Numbered from the stretch's first letter, positions 22,756-34,897 are shown. The stretch: 64,000 nucleotides of DNA from Neoscytalidium dimidiatum (GCA_037367355.1 CM074705.1:248001-312000); one strand, 5' to 3'. Notes: generated by a model not told the origin, from the letters alone. Program-made: numbers and translations.

Positions 22756-25059
22756 TTAACGCCTTACATGACACCTCTCTTTCCTCAAATCGCCTAACGC
22801 TCTTTCAACACCATTAATGAACGCAGCACGCAGCCCCTCCTCCTCGTCATCGTCCAGCACAATCAGTGCGTTTCCAGATCGTGCTTCAGCGTCTCTAAAA
22901 CCAAGGAGAAACTCCTCCGCCATTCTCCATACATCGGTCGCACCAAGAACCCAGCCTTGAATAACATCGTATACAAACTGTTCGACGATCGGAGTTGGTG
23001 TAGTCAATTTCAGGCCGAACAAGGAGACAAGCCGTCCAATAGTGTTCCCAGCGGATCCATCGAGAACGACCTCCTGGCGTAGCAGCGACCGGCGGATACC
23101 AGCTATGCTGATCTCCGGCGTAGGATCGATATCGTCAAGACCAAGCAAGTCGGCAACTCCAATATCAGTGGTAGTCAAAGAGCGTAGCAAGTGGAACGGA
23201 AGGTCGTTGAGGATAGACTCCTGGGTGATTTCTCCCCACACGAGGTATTCACGGAATCCTTTGTACCGCATCCCGGGCACTAAGCCGCGCCTTCGAGCAT
23301 CCGCGACGAGCGGACCAGCAAGGAACCCGAGCCCTTCTGCCATAGCACTGGTGCCATCAATGACGGATAGGTGGGGATGCAAACCATCCTCCTCAGCTTG
23401 TCTGGCCTTATGAACGGCCATAATCAACGAATCGGTACAGGAAATGAAAGGAGAAGAAATGCTATGGTGCCAAAGGTGCCAGGAAACGAACACAGGCAAG
23501 ATATTCTGACCTGCTGGAGGAGGTTCCAGGCTTTGGCCTGGGATATTGAATAAACCCGCACGGAATTGAGATGGTGAGTTGAGGCCTCCGCTGTTATCAT
23601 GGTAAACACGATAAAGCAGAGCGGGCTTGCCATGGACAGGCGTGTGCGGCGAGCAGACTGGCGCGTAACCCAGAGTAGTTTGCGGAGGCCTGTATGGGGA
23701 TGGCTTTGGGATGTCATCATTGCCATCATCTTCCTCGTTCTTGTAATATGGGCTGTCTTTGGCTTCAGCTCGGTTATGTGCTGTTTCCGGTAGCGAAGAC
23801 AGGCCGTTCGACTGAGCAGCTTCTAGGAGCTGGTGAGCGAGACTATGATTCATAGCGCTATGGGGGAGCGGAGTCGGGGACTCGGGCATATCCGGAAGCG
23901 TAGTGTAATTGTTATTCCTGAGCTTTAGCAAGCTTCCCAAGAGCCAGGCGTCTTGCGCTGCTACAAGCTCGGCGGTCTTCACGTTCTTCGGACTCAATGT
24001 TTTGACATTAAGCTCGGTCGTCCGCGGCGTTAGTAAAATACCTACACGTGTAGCAGCTCCTCTAAAAGCCGCGGATCTTTGTACCCAACGCTCCTTCGGG
24101 TCGTAGACCGCTCTTCTGCGGAATACATGTTGAGATACTGCCCATTGAGAATGCAGCTGTCTTGGTCGAAAGGGTGATTCAGTAGGATGGAAGAGCTCAT
24201 TCATGATTTTGGCAATATCTCTAAAGCCCGAATCAAGCTCACAGAATAGATGTAGCAAACATAAAGCCTCTCGCTCTGTGAAAGTCCATTCGTGGCGCTT
24301 GTGGTTCCTTGGTAACTTATCATAGTGTTCGCGGTAAAATTCCGCAGTCGCTGTGCCCTGACCGCCTCGTGGTGTAACCGAATTATCAACCATATCATGG
24401 CCGTGAGGCGTACCAGGCAGTGAAACGTGCCTAGTTGCGGAAGAAGATAGGTCCTGTACGCATGCCTTCTTTCGAGACAATTCTACATTATCACTTCCAG
24501 CAGAATTTCGCTTAACGCCAAACTTTGCCATAAGCCATGGTAGTCCTTCTCCGTCACTCGAACGGCTCTCTTCGTTTAATTGTGCCGGATGATTGCCATT
24601 AATACCCGGAGTTTGCTCTATTTCACCAGAGAGAAAGTCTGTGTCGACATAGTGCATCATTTGCGCAACTGCACTAGCCTCATTTCCCCATTGCGTGTTA
24701 TATCCTGAATCGCCGCCAGAAGTAAGATTGCTGAGTGAAGTAGTAGTAATTTCATCTTCAGGTTCCTCTTTGAATGGATCCTCAGCAGGCAATTCCACAA
24801 AGCATCGGGAAGAGCCACCCGAAGGTTCTGGTAATGCCTGGTTCTCTAAGGGGTTATGCAACACGCTCGTCGGCGTCTCCAGTTTGATGCGCTCTTTAGA
24901 AGCTGGAGGCAGCCGGTCTGGGGTACGTGGTGCCGCTCCCGCTTGTATTCCTGTCGTGGAAGGCTGGAAGAAGGATATCGTACAGTTTATAGCATTAAAA
25001 GTGACGCTTGATCTCCGCCATAGGTGCTCCGAGCCTTCCTTATCCCTGATTGCGGACAT
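22756..25059 (-). CDS. SANT-like plus DUF7587-like protein, 767 aa
   Basis: A single open frame from ATG 25059 to the stop at 22756. Residues 1-240 are low complexity and Ser-rich. Around residues 250-310 a Myb/SANT-like segment appears (HEWTFTEREALCLLHLFCEL, then DIAKIMNELF), followed by a basic stretch. From about residue 475 a second domain begins with ALLYRVYHDNSGG, continues through SWHLWHHSISSPFISCTDS near residue 530, and reaches FREYLVWGEI near residue 600. This matches my memory of the fungal family DUF7587. The R, S-T and E elements resemble the layout of ADP-ribosyltransferase folds, which is inference. The function is unknown; a nuclear role is plausible because of the SANT-like part. 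Confidence 0.75.
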   Translation of the reverse strand: MSAIRDKEGSEHLWRRSSVTFNAINCTISFFQPSTTGIQAGAAPRTPDRLPPASKERIKLETPTSVLHNPLENQALPEPSGGSSRCFVELPAEDPFKEEPEDEITTTSLSNLTSGGDSGYNTQWGNEASAVAQMMHYVDTDFLSGEIEQTPGINGNHPAQLNEESRSSDGEGLPWLMAKFGVKRNSAGSDNVELSRKKACVQDLSSSATRHVSLPGTPHGHDMVDNSVTPRGGQGTATAEFYREHYDKLPRNHKRHEWTFTEREALCLLHLFCELDSGFRDIAKIMNELFHPTESPFRPRQLHSQWAVSQHVFRRRAVYDPKERWVQRSAAFRGAATRVGILLTPRTTELNVKTLSPKNVKTAELVAAQDAWLLGSLLKLRNNNYTTLPDMPESPTPLPHSAMNHSLAHQLLEAAQSNGLSSLPETAHNRAEAKDSPYYKNEEDDGNDDIPKPSPYRPPQTTLGYAPVCSPHTPVHGKPALLYRVYHDNSGGLNSPSQFRAGLFNIPGQSLEPPPAGQNILPVFVSWHLWHHSISSPFISCTDSLIMAVHKARQAEEDGLHPHLSVIDGTSAMAEGLGFLAGPLVADARRRGLVPGMRYKGFREYLVWGEITQESILNDLPFHLLRSLTTTDIGVADLLGLDDIDPTPEISIAGIRRSLLRQEVVLDGSAGNTIGRLVSLFGLKLTTPTPIVEQFVYDVIQGWVLGATDVWRMAEEFLLGFRDAEARSGNALIVLDDDEEEGLRAAFINGVERALGDLRKERCHVRR

Positions 25060-26397
25060 CTTGAGGCCGGACGAGGCACGTTGCGCAGCGTGAAGATGGG
25101 TAAGCTGAGAGATGACGCGCTTAGAAGGCAGCGCGGCGAAGACAAAAAAGATAAGAACGTGAGCGCCAAGTTCTTCCTACGTGGATAGAGCGAGACTAAA
25201 GGTGTAATGGCGGCGCTTCGAGGTGGGCGGTGGTGATGCTCCAGACGGCGTTGAATGAAGAACGTTGAGAGACTTTGCCGACGAGATGAAGTTGAGCGAC
25301 CGCGTACGTGAGCACAGTGACGAATCCAAATCCGCTGTGTGAACGGTCCCCAGCGGCCAACGATAGCGAGACAGGTGAAAGGTACCAGTACTCTTGAAGG
25401 ACGAAGGATCAGTAAAAGGGTGCGTCTTGTGAGCGAGCTGGAGTAGCGACGGAAAGCTTGAGGCAACGACAGTCTGCCGGAAAAATGAGCGTGTGAGATC
25501 GAAAAGCGAAGTTGAAATAAAGGTGGGAAGCTCGGTTGCGAGTGGTTGGGGCGGAGGAGACCCTTATTCCGTTAAAAACAGATGGCTGCCGGATAAACTT
25601 CCGCCGAGCTTGGTTCCTCTGCAGTCTGAATATAATATCAAGTGAGAGTAGTGCTGAGTCGGGTCCTGTGGGAGAGTCTTAGCAAGGAATGAGTTTGGAT
25701 GTCGCTCATGTGCAGGTGAAAGAGGGCGACAGAAGCGATAGAAGCCTGCGCCGCGGACCGCAAGGCCGATGTACGGTCCGTGACATCGATAAGTGCATGA
25801 TAGCAGTGAGGCCTGGGAAATCAGTATAAGATGCCTCTCTGAGACGGTAAGGTATCAGAGAGGGAGCTGCGGCGGATGCGTGCCTTGCTAGCGTCCGTGC
25901 TTACCGTGTGTGGAAGTTACCTATGACGTCATAATGCAAAGGTAAACCTCGAAGCTCTGTATAAATAATATCTTTAGAAAAGACTTGTAAGCTATAGCAT
26001 ACGCATCGATACTACTTTTCTAGCCTCTACGTTCTTGTAAGGAAGAGTGGATTGGTGTGCTATGTTTTATCTGCACTAGAACCTAATATCTATATAGAAC
26101 TGCGACGAAAATCACGCCTTAAGCATCTATCCCCTCCGCAATATTAAATTTACTGCCATCGAAGAGTATGCTCCGGGTATCATGTGTACTGATCCCCGAC
26201 ACGTCTATCAAGCTCCCTCGTCCACCCCGTTCCGTGGCCCTCGCGGGGAATGTCGGCAGCAAGCCGTCTATGATCATGCAGTGTGCCACCAGTCTAATCC
26301 AACCGACCAACCAACCGACCGACCGACCGACCAAGACACGGTACCGCACCACCATACTATCCCATTCTATATGCATCTTCACACCATCTCCACCCCT
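25060..26397. other. Intergenic region upstream of the DUF7587-like gene
   Basis: About 1.3 kb between the DUF7587-like start (reverse) and the PAP2-type stop (reverse). It becomes AT-rich at 25960-26110. No coding frame with conserved features is seen. It includes a tetranucleotide repeat near 26301. Confidence 0.5.
26301..26334. repeat. ACCA/ACCG tetranucleotide microsatellite
   Basis: About eight tandem imperfect 4-base units alternating CCAA and CCGA/GACC. It lies less than 100 bases beyond the stop codon of the PAP2-type gene, so it is probably in its 3' UTR. Confidence 0.8.
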
Positions 26398-27647
26398 CTA
26401 AGCCATCGCATCAGCATCCTTGCACGGCTCCGGACTCGCTGCGCCACTGCTCGCCGGACTAACCCTCCTCTGCCCAAACACCTTCGCCCTCCCCCACGCA
26501 AACGGCTCCGGCTTCTCGGTCCTGCACGCCCAAAACGTCCACGCCTCGAGCGGCTCGAAGACGCAGACCATCCGATTGATCTTCCACCCGAGCAGCGGCA
26601 CGACCGATCCCACCAGCGCATCGCAGACGAAGTGGTTCGCCGTCGCCAGGATCGTCAGCAGCATGACAGCAGGCCAGAGGGGAGCCAGGACGCGGAGCAG
26701 GCGGTGCGGGGCGAAGCGCATCATGCAGACGGCGAGGAAGAGCGAGGTGCCGAAGTGCAGGGAGGGCATGGCAGCGATGGTGAGTTGGAAGCGGTTGTGG
26801 GTCCAGGCAGAGCCGGGGTCGGTGACGGAGGAGTGTAGGATGTCGATGAAGCCGTACTCGGGCGGTAAGAGGCGCGGCGGCATGCAGCGGTAGACTGAGA
26901 GGATGATAAAGGCGATGGCGTTATTGGCGGCGATGGTGCGCCGGATGGTGCGGAAGGTCGCAGTGGGGAGATACGTATAGCTGGTGGGCTTGTTAGTATG
27001 TAGTTCCAGAATGGATGCCAGTTTACAGAGAGACGTACGTGTACACCAGGAAGACAACGCCGACGGTTATGTGAGAGTAATAGATCTTAGCAAGGATAGT
27101 CATGAGCCATGGCTGGTGCTTGAGGATGAACTGCTGGATGGGCAGCTCGATGGCGATGTTGAGACGCGTCTCGAAGGACAGGATCGAGAGAGCATGCGCT
27201 TGCGCGCGGGCGAAGATGGCCTCATTGCCGCGGATGAGGGTCGCCGTCAGGGCTCGCGCCAGTTGGTATACCCTGGTTTAGGTTGGAAACACGTCTCCTA
27301 AGAATAGACAGGAGCACACACCAGTAGGTCAAGTTCCAGTACAAAATCTCTATAAGAAAAGGGAATTTTGCTAGAAAGCGAGAGGTAAGGTTATTCCGGA
27401 ATCGCGTGTTATCCGGATAAGTCGGGCGCGATGGGGAGGCTCCACGTGGGGAAGTGCTGCTGAGCAAGGGCGCGTGCAGCTCTCTGTCGCTGTCGCGGAT
27501 AGCACGGCGTCTGTTGATTAGGGCACCGGCGGTGAAGGCCAGCACAATAGCTATTTCCAATCAGGATCTCTGTGGCGCTGCGTTGTGTCACTTGGGGAGG
27601 GGGGAAGCCGTACAGCCGGGCTCGATCAGGTTCTTAAAGAGACCCAT
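26398..27647 (-). CDS. PAP2/inositolphosphotransferase-type integral membrane protein
   Basis: Multi-pass membrane protein of the PAP2 superfamily branch that includes Aur1-like inositol phosphorylceramide synthases and related lipid phosphotransferases. Four exons on the reverse strand (27647-27614, 27550-27322, 27272-27039, 26980-26398) sum to 1080 nt, 359 residues, with phases that agree. The N-terminus reads MGLFKNLIEPGS and then a hydrophobic helix. The catalytic signatures are IAAMPSLHFGTSLF (SLH motif) and ATANHFVCDALVG (H-x3-D motif), both intact and inside hydrophobic segments. The classic first PAP2 motif is not obvious, as is usual for this sub-branch. The substrate cannot be told from sequence. 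The C-terminal tail is soluble and Ser/Ala-rich. Confidence 0.88.
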
Positions 27648-28778
27648 CTCGTGTTTTCCATGCGGTAGGTAGCTGAACAGAGTCTGAAAGAGCGACTAGA
27701 AAAGGGAAAAGGCCAGGGGATGTATGAGAGAACACGGCACAGGAACAGCGAAAGAGCTGTGAAGGAGAGCGGGTTCAGGAGCAGGAACTCGAAAGCAACA
27801 GAAGGCACGCAGGACAGGACAGGGTAGGGCAGGGCAGGGAAGGAGTGAGACCAGGCATCACCAGACACCGCCCGGGCTGCCTGAGGAAATCACCAACAAC
27901 AGGGAGCCCGATCATCATGGTGACATGCTAGTCAGCGAGCACAGCTCTAAGCTTCGGAAGCCCGGCAAACGCGTAAGGCTGGGTGGTGCTTAACTGGCTG
28001 ACGCCCCCGTGGCCAACCCCGCTAAGCCCGAATGCTTGTGCGACACGGTCCCGAAGCGGCAGCATGGCACGCGGCCATGCGGGTCCTATATCCACAGCCA
28101 CAGGCCTGCGCAGCTAAGCGCGTGGCTATGGTTGCTGTCGTGCCTGCTTGGCGGGCGTTGGAGCTGGGCCCGACAGCGACGAAGAAGAGACAGCGAATTG
28201 CAACGTCACGGCCCAGTCCAATGCATCGCTGCCACGCATCAACTAATCATCTTCAGGCAGTCAGGGGCGGGCTTCAGCAGCGCGAGGGGAAATGTCCGAG
28301 CAGTCCGACGCGGAAGCAGCGTGTTGCGGGATCCGAGAGCTGGCGCGGCACGGCGGGCGGAGGTCGTGGTGCAGCAGCAGCAGCAGCGGCAACAGCAGTG
28401 TGGGACAGTGGGAGAAGGCAGCAGAAGCGCCGCGGGCCGGCCGGGAACGCACCCACGCACCCACGCAGGGGCCAGCGGCCAGTCAGCCATCGCATGACAG
28501 CACTCCGTCGTCGCCTTGTGCACGTATCGCAATAATTGCTGCTCCGGGAATGATGCAGACGAAGAAGAGGTATAAAATCGAGACCGTTTCGGTAATCTTA
28601 CCGCGGCCGAGCCATGCGCAAAAGACCGGTGCCGCCCGTGTCGCTACCTAACATGTTTTTGTCCTCCCATACTTTCCGCGCCGTCCCAAGCAAATCCTAA
28701 ATGAAAGAGGCCGGAATTTTCCTGACCGCCTGTTTGCTCAACAAGGCAAACTTCGTACGAGCCGCTTCACGCGTCGAT
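27648..28778. other. Intergenic region upstream of the PAP2-type gene
   Basis: About 1.1 kb with overlapping short frames on both strands, none showing conserved motifs. It contains CAG/CAA-type repeats near 28368-28400, a CACCCACGCA repeat near 28449-28466, and a G-quadruplex-type motif at 27822-27839. Confidence 0.45.
27822..27839 (+). other. Potential G-quadruplex motif
   Basis: Four GGG runs are separated by two-base loops (TA, CA, CA). It lies about 175 bases upstream of the PAP2-type start codon, on the strand opposite to that gene's coding strand. Confidence 0.6.
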
Positions 28779-29872
28779 TTAGTCATGCCCCTTCAGCGAG
28801 TCTACACCTCTTACAATCGCGTAACTCGTGGCCGCAGCTAGTGCTCCTACAAGCAGCGTCTGGAATGCGCTGTACCAGCACGTCTTCCTTGGGCAGCTGG
28901 TCGCGCTTGCCTTAACATACCCAAAGATGAGCAGTACGGCAACAGTGATGGCGATAGATGTGAACAGAGCATGGTGAATGTCGTTAAGGAAGAAGTAGGG
29001 CAGCATAGGCACAAGACCACCTGCAGTCGTCATTAGCTTTAGCTTAGGCAATGTTTTATTTTTCTTTCGAAATCTTCACGTGAGCTGCGAGACAGATTAA
29101 CTTACCAAGGAAGTAGGAAAGACCCATGACCAGCGCCGAGATCCATGCACGGTTGAGAGCTGGCTCCTCGAGCTTAAGCTCGAAGTCCATCATGAACTGC
29201 CACGATTAGTTGACGATCGGATCGGTTTGGTACAGGGAAGAAAGGACAAAGCCCACCTTGACCCACATATCCTTATCCTTCCTCAGCGTCTCCACAAGCG
29301 GACGGACCGTCTCGCGGGGGAGATTGTACTCATCGAAGATCTCGTAGATTTCCTCCTCTTCAGCCTCGGGCATCTCTTCAACCTCCCGTCTCTCCCGCGC
29401 CTCCTCGACCTCGTACGTCTTGGCTTCCGTCTTCGCAGCGAGGTATGCGCCAAGGCCCATACTTATCGCACCGCTGAAAAGCTCAGCCAGTCCACCGAGA
29501 ATGACTAAACGAGTTGAACCGATCCTGGAAAAATGTTAACTGATCTATTCGCTTTTGAGTATTTATCGGTACTTCTAGGGAAGTAACAAGGGGACGAAAG
29601 GGAATACTGTCATCCGGTGATGCCGGGCTTGGCAGGTCGCGACCGTCATGACCTTCAAGGGAAACGGGAAAAAAGGCGAAAGGTGACGCTTACGAGGACA
29701 AGCCCGCGGTCAGGGCGAAAGGGACAGTCAAGCCATCTGCGAAGCCAATGATTGTGTCGCGAATCACTGCGCCGTTGTCCGACGAGTGTTTCTCCGGATG
29801 CCGTTGCGACTCAGACGCGGGGAAAGTCAGGTAGACGCCGGGCTTAGGGAGAAGAGCTTCGCGATCAGACAT
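28779..29872 (-). CDS. ccc1: CCC1/VIT1-family vacuolar iron/manganese transporter
   Basis: Family members move Fe2+ or Mn2+ into the vacuole for storage and detoxification. Four reverse-strand exons (29872-29694, 29524-29257, 29196-29106, 29020-28779) sum to 780 nt, 259 residues. Conserved features are DTIIGFADGLTVPFALTAGL in the first helix, ELFSGAISMGLGAYLA in the second, then an acidic cytoplasmic segment (EVEEMPEAEEEEIYEIF) corresponding to the metal-binding domain. The later helices contain ALVMGLSYFLGGLVPMLPYF and the C-terminal ALAAATSYAIVRGVDSL. Key acidic and methionine residues of the pore are retained. Whether iron or manganese is preferred cannot be told. Confidence 0.93.
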
Positions 29873-30843
29873 GGTGATGTTGGTGGCGATTGCAATATTC
29901 GGGCCAAATTCGATGGAGGTAATGTGTCGAAAAGATATGTCGATCAGAACGGAGGTCTAGAAGATGGAGCTCAGTCGTTTCAACGTTGCAAGAGGCCTTG
30001 TTGACGTATGCCCTGCAAAAGCTGTATTATGCCGCTCCTGGGCCGCTTCGGTGGTGTTTCCGGCAGGTGTGAATCGCGCAGCGCGCAACAAAGAATTTCG
30101 ATGTGTGAGGATGAATGGCTGGTCCGTTTGGAAAGATCACCAGTCCGTTTTATAATAAAGAAAAAAAAAATGGCAGCTTTGCGCTCGGTCGCGTAGCTGC
30201 ACTCAAGTTCTAGAAATGCAGGAGCTACCTACGCAGCCAATCACACTGCGCTAATTTGTAAGTGTGGAGAGACGAGACCACGGCTGCCTCGGAGATGGTA
30301 GACTGCTCGGACTCGGCCTCGCCCAGGTTGGACACGCGTAAGATTCGCCCCTCCGAGTTCGTGGACGGTTGATCCGAGTTGATCGAAGCCAAACGGGCTA
30401 ACCGACCGTTCTCTGCCAGGCTGCCTCCACTCGGGGCCGACCCGTGGTTGGTGACTCGGCGATCGGCCCCGCGACATATTGCTGCGCCGTCATCGACTCC
30501 GACCTCAGATGACATCAACTCCCAGGACGATCTCGCATCACCATCGACTAACTCAACAACACTGAGGTAGCATCCATACTGAGCAGATCCTTTTGAATAC
30601 GGAAAGGCGGAACTCGAAGTTATTCGCAACCTCATGAAATACCATAAACGCTAAGATGATGAAGGTGGTAAATAACTTCGACCACACGAACACGAATAGA
30701 AAAAGCCACGTCTGTAAACATGATAAACTAGCCCCCACTCGACAGACCAGGCTCACAAGAACTCCTTTCCAGGTGTGACCCAAAATAAGCAGCGAACGCC
30801 AAGTCTTTCATAAAGTCGTTAGGTGATGATGCCAATCTCCCAA
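29873..30843. other. Intergenic region between CCC1 and SPC7
   Basis: A 136-residue frame on the reverse strand (30225-30635) is open but lacks recognisable motifs; part of it is made of short imperfect repeats around GACTCGG/CGAGTT. I do not call it a gene. The CCC1 promoter should lie just above 29872. Confidence 0.4.
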
Positions 30844-33800
30844 TCAATCAACCCTTCCGCCCTTCCTTCCCCTGGCAATCAACCGCTCCTTCAGGTCTCC
30901 CACCGCGTCACCCCAATTAGCAGGACCGCCAATAAGAACTTCTTTCCCAACGAACTCCTCCAAGAACTGCGCCATCTTCGCCTCCTTGTAAGACTCGCCG
31001 TACATGACCTTCGCGGTCGCGCTGACATCCGTCTTCCATTCCTCGTTAACGGCGCCGGCATCGATCGTGATGGCTACTTCGAACGAGATACGAACTTTCG
31101 ACTGGACCGAAGGTAGTAGCATGTTTGTCGAGACAGCCATGCACTCGTCAGAGAGGATGGATTCCTCGGTGATGTGAGCGAGCGAGAGGCGGCGCACGTT
31201 CTCGGCGACGGCGAGGCAAGTATCCCAGCCGCGAGCGATGTGGGCGAGCACGGCGCGGATGGACGTTGTTGATTGAGGCACGCAATGTAAATTAGCGCGC
31301 AGCACTTGGAGGAAGAAGCGCTTGGTGGTTGTGAGTGGGGTGGCATTTGTGGGTTTTCCATCACCAATGTATGCCAGACTGATGGGCGCATTGGAGGATG
31401 TGGTGGAAGGTGCGTGAGGGGCGAAGGCGCCAGGATGAAAGAAGAGCTGCAGGTCGTTGCGGTAACACATTGTTATCGTCTCAGGATCAGCGCTCGCCGA
31501 CGTGATGAGCCAGCCGTGCTCATTCTCCAAGGCAGAGACACGAGATTTCAAGGCTTTGACCTCATCGACAGACCAGCCGCGGCACTCTTCGCGGACGCGC
31601 TCTGCAGCCTTAATTTCCTCCACACATTCTATCTTGCGTTCCTTAGCAGCCTCGATGAGAGATTCCTTTTCGGCGAGTTCCTTCTGCAGAGCCTCTACCA
31701 TCCGCTTCTTCTCCTCAATAGCGGCTTCGGTCGAGATTATTTGTTCCCTTGTAGCATCCAGCTCCTCTCGGTCAGGGCCATTGAGCTCTTCTGCACGACG
31801 CTGTAGTTGTTTACAGTCAAGTGCCAAATTGTCATGGTACTCGGATAACGCGGGTAAAGTCGAATTGAGTATCTCATCTTGTTGCCTTAGCGCCAAGTCA
31901 TCCTCGTTGAAACTATCAGCAGTCTTTGTCAGGGCTGCTTTGATATCATGAAGGAGATTGCTCCGCCATCCGTACCAAGCTTCCTTGGTTCTGAGGCGCG
32001 CGTTTGTCTTCATGTTTTTGAACTGATTGTCCATAACTTGGCGCTGGTCCGGTGGGGCAGATATGTACTCGCGGAACAAGGCTGGATTTTCTTCGTAAAC
32101 TTCCTCTTCAATCTGACGAACAAGATTCTTTCCCTCAGCGATGTACTTCTTGAGCTCGTGGCAGGCATGCTGGTACATGAGATACTCAGGCTCGATACAG
32201 GCGGCAGCTACAACGCAAGTCTCCAAGTCGTCCTTGCCCTCGATCTCAGCTGCACCAAGGCTGGCGCTCCTGCCCAAAGCGTTCTGAGCTCCGGGATAGC
32301 CTGTATGTCTTCGTTTCGTGGTCGTTAGATCCATAAAGCGAATGTTGGTCATCTCCAGAAACTCCTGGAGTTGTATCTGCTCAACCTGCTCCTCGTCCTC
32401 ATCAACAGTATTTTGCACGGAATCATGGTCCCCTGCGGCAGCCGGCAATGTTGTATTTTCGGCTTGATCGAACTGAACTTGCTTCCGAGGGGATGCCGAC
32501 TTCCTTGACGAAGGAGACCTCTTTGGGCTTGGAGATCTGTGAGGCGTTGGAACTTTAGGTGTCTCGGCAATAAGACGCTTCAGTGGGGACAGGAAAACCT
32601 GTTTACGTGGCGTAGAAAGAAGCTTGATGGAATCCATGAGCGAAGGCGGTACAGCTTTTGGTGCGGAATCTTCGGGGCGCGTGGCTTTAGGCTCTTTTGC
32701 AGGGGTGGAAACCTGCATCTCGACGTCTTGCACAGCATTGTCAATCTCAGGACCATTTAATCTGACGGACTTCTCTGGGCTTTGGAGTTGGGCCGTTTCC
32801 GCCACAGGAACTGGCTCGGGAGCCATAGCAGCGTTAACCTTCGTACCTCCAATGTTTTTCCGCGGCGACTTCCGGGGGGACTTCCGGGGCGATTTCCGTG
32901 GCGATTTCTTCGGTGCAGTATCTCTCAGGATGTCCAATACAGGAAGCGGACTCTCGGCATTCGCTAATACGGCATTGCTGACCTTCATTGGCGATGGGCT
33001 AGGAACTTCGGGATGATTATTTGTAAATCTGGCGGCGCTCCCTCGCTTGCTAGGGGGCGTTGCCGCAATGGTCTTTCTCGCTTCGGGAGTGGCTGGCGTG
33101 TCATCCTGCTGTCTGTTCTTGATGCCGCCCATGATAGCTGTAAATTCCATCGAAAGATCCTCATTATCATCCCTGCTAACGATGGTGTCGTCTACTGAGG
33201 GTTGCTCAGTCTCGTTGCTCTTAATGCTACCCATGACCATAGTGAAGTCCATCGTTGCATCGCCCCAGGACGAATTGATGCTTTCTCGATGCTTGTTCTT
33301 CTCTTGTTGTTGTTGCTGAGACGATTTAATTACCCCAATAGCAGTGGTGAGTTCCATTGTCCCATCCTCGAGAGACTCCTCATGTGCTCCTGATCTTCTC
33401 CTCCTGATGCTCATGCGCCGAGATGCCTGCCTTTTGGCAGGACTTCCCTGATCATCTGTTGTCGTCGGAAGAGCAGAAGATCGTCTTCGCTTGACCCCAG
33501 TGCGGTTGGATTGCCTGGAAGACTGAGCGCTCTGTATGCCACCGATGGCAGTAGTGAAATCCATTGTAACGTTCTCTGGCTCTGGGCTGTCCTCCTGTTC
33601 CTGCCTTCTCCGAGAAGGCACAATGCCACCAATTGCGCGAGTAATGTCCATGCTCATCTCCTCCCCTTCGCTGGCATCATCCTGATCGGGGCCTGGGAGC
33701 TTGAAGGCGAACGGTTCTGGGTGCACGTTCTCTTTGTCATCTGATGATAGGGTTCTCTGAGCCCACGGTTTGAACGCAGCAGTTATTTCATCGCCGGCTA

Positions 33801-34897
33801 TCTCCATGGATGCTTCTCCGTCATCGTCGTCTTCATCGTAGTGGAAGCGCGTGGTTCCCGCTTGTTCCGCAGCTTGTCGGAGGGCAGCATCTAGTCGCGC
33901 ACTCGATCCTGTGGAGTCATTCGATGCAACTGATGCTGAAGTATGGTCGTTATCATCCCCTGCATCCAGGCTCATCATCGTGCTGCCGTCATCATCATCC
34001 GATGCAACTTCGATGTCATCACTTCCCGGAGCTGAACTTCCACTGTAGGGGCTCGAGGAGAACTCATCGTCCGGGTTGTTGAAGTTCATCGGCGGGATAC
34101 CCGAGCTGCGTCGGCGCTTCTTCTGGTGTAAGTCGCGCTGCTTTCCGGGCGAAGATGAAGGGAGGTCGTCCTCAACCTGTTCGGGTGGTGTCGATGGTGG
34201 CTCTGCAGGATCGGAATCTGGTCCGGAAAAGCGGACACCGCGTTCGGGTGAGCTGGATTCCTGTGTGACATTGGAGGCGCGTCGCGTAGAGTTTGAGGAG
34301 GCAGATGAGGTTGTTGCGTCGCGCATATACTCAATCACATCCCATGTGTGAAGAGTGGCTTCTGGAGCAAACGAGACGCGTCGCTTGGCTGCGCGAGATG
34401 TAAGCTTGGTCGAAGGATGCATTCAACATCCATAGCATACCTAAAGATTTGCGGCGTTCTTCGCGTCTCTTGACTTCGTCCTCTCGGGAGAGGATTGATT
34501 TGACAGGCATAGTAGGCATAGCAGACTGGAGCTGTTAGTAGACGAACCTGGAGCGTCTAAGTCACTAAGTCAGCGAGAAACATACCTTTCTGCGGTTGCC
34601 ACCTGTCTCCTTAAGGGGCACATCGAGACCACCAGGTCCGATGCTCTTGCTGCGCGTCTTGCGACCACCGGACTTCTTCGGCGACAACGCGGTCGATTTG
34701 GCCACGGAGAGCCCCTCCGCAATGTTCTCCTTGTCGTGAGTCGCAGACATGGCTGCAGCTGCGGGATCGGCAGCGCAGCGACGGGCTGCAGTATAGTTTT
34801 TGTTGTTGGCAGAAAAAGGCGTGGTCCGCGGTGATGTTGCGGTGCGTCGGCGCTTGACGTCGCTTTGTTGTTCCTGCGTGTTTTGCTGCTTCCCCAT
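30844..34897 (-). CDS. spc7: Kinetochore scaffold SPC7/KNL1/Spc105
   Basis: Outer-kinetochore scaffold linking microtubules to the spindle checkpoint. Exons are 34897-34586, 34525-34441 and 34388-30844, giving 1313 residues; a start at 34750 (MSATHDKENIAEG) would give 1264. The N-terminus has KSKSIGPGGLD-like text and RRVSFAPEATLHTWD, the RVSF-type PP1-binding motif. Several MELT-like repeats follow (MSMDITRAIGG, MDFTTAIGG, MELTTAIGV, MDFTMVMGS, MEFTAIMGG), the expected Mps1 phosphosites that recruit Bub1/Bub3. A tandem KSPRK repeat lies near the middle. The C-terminal half has long coiled coil (EEKKRMVEALQKELAEKESL) and an RWD-type end. The ATG choice is uncertain because the gene is divergent from RPS11. 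Confidence 0.93.

Noticed and set aside
30225..30635. 136-codon reverse frame
   Set aside because: No motif, built partly from imperfect short repeats, no supporting context.
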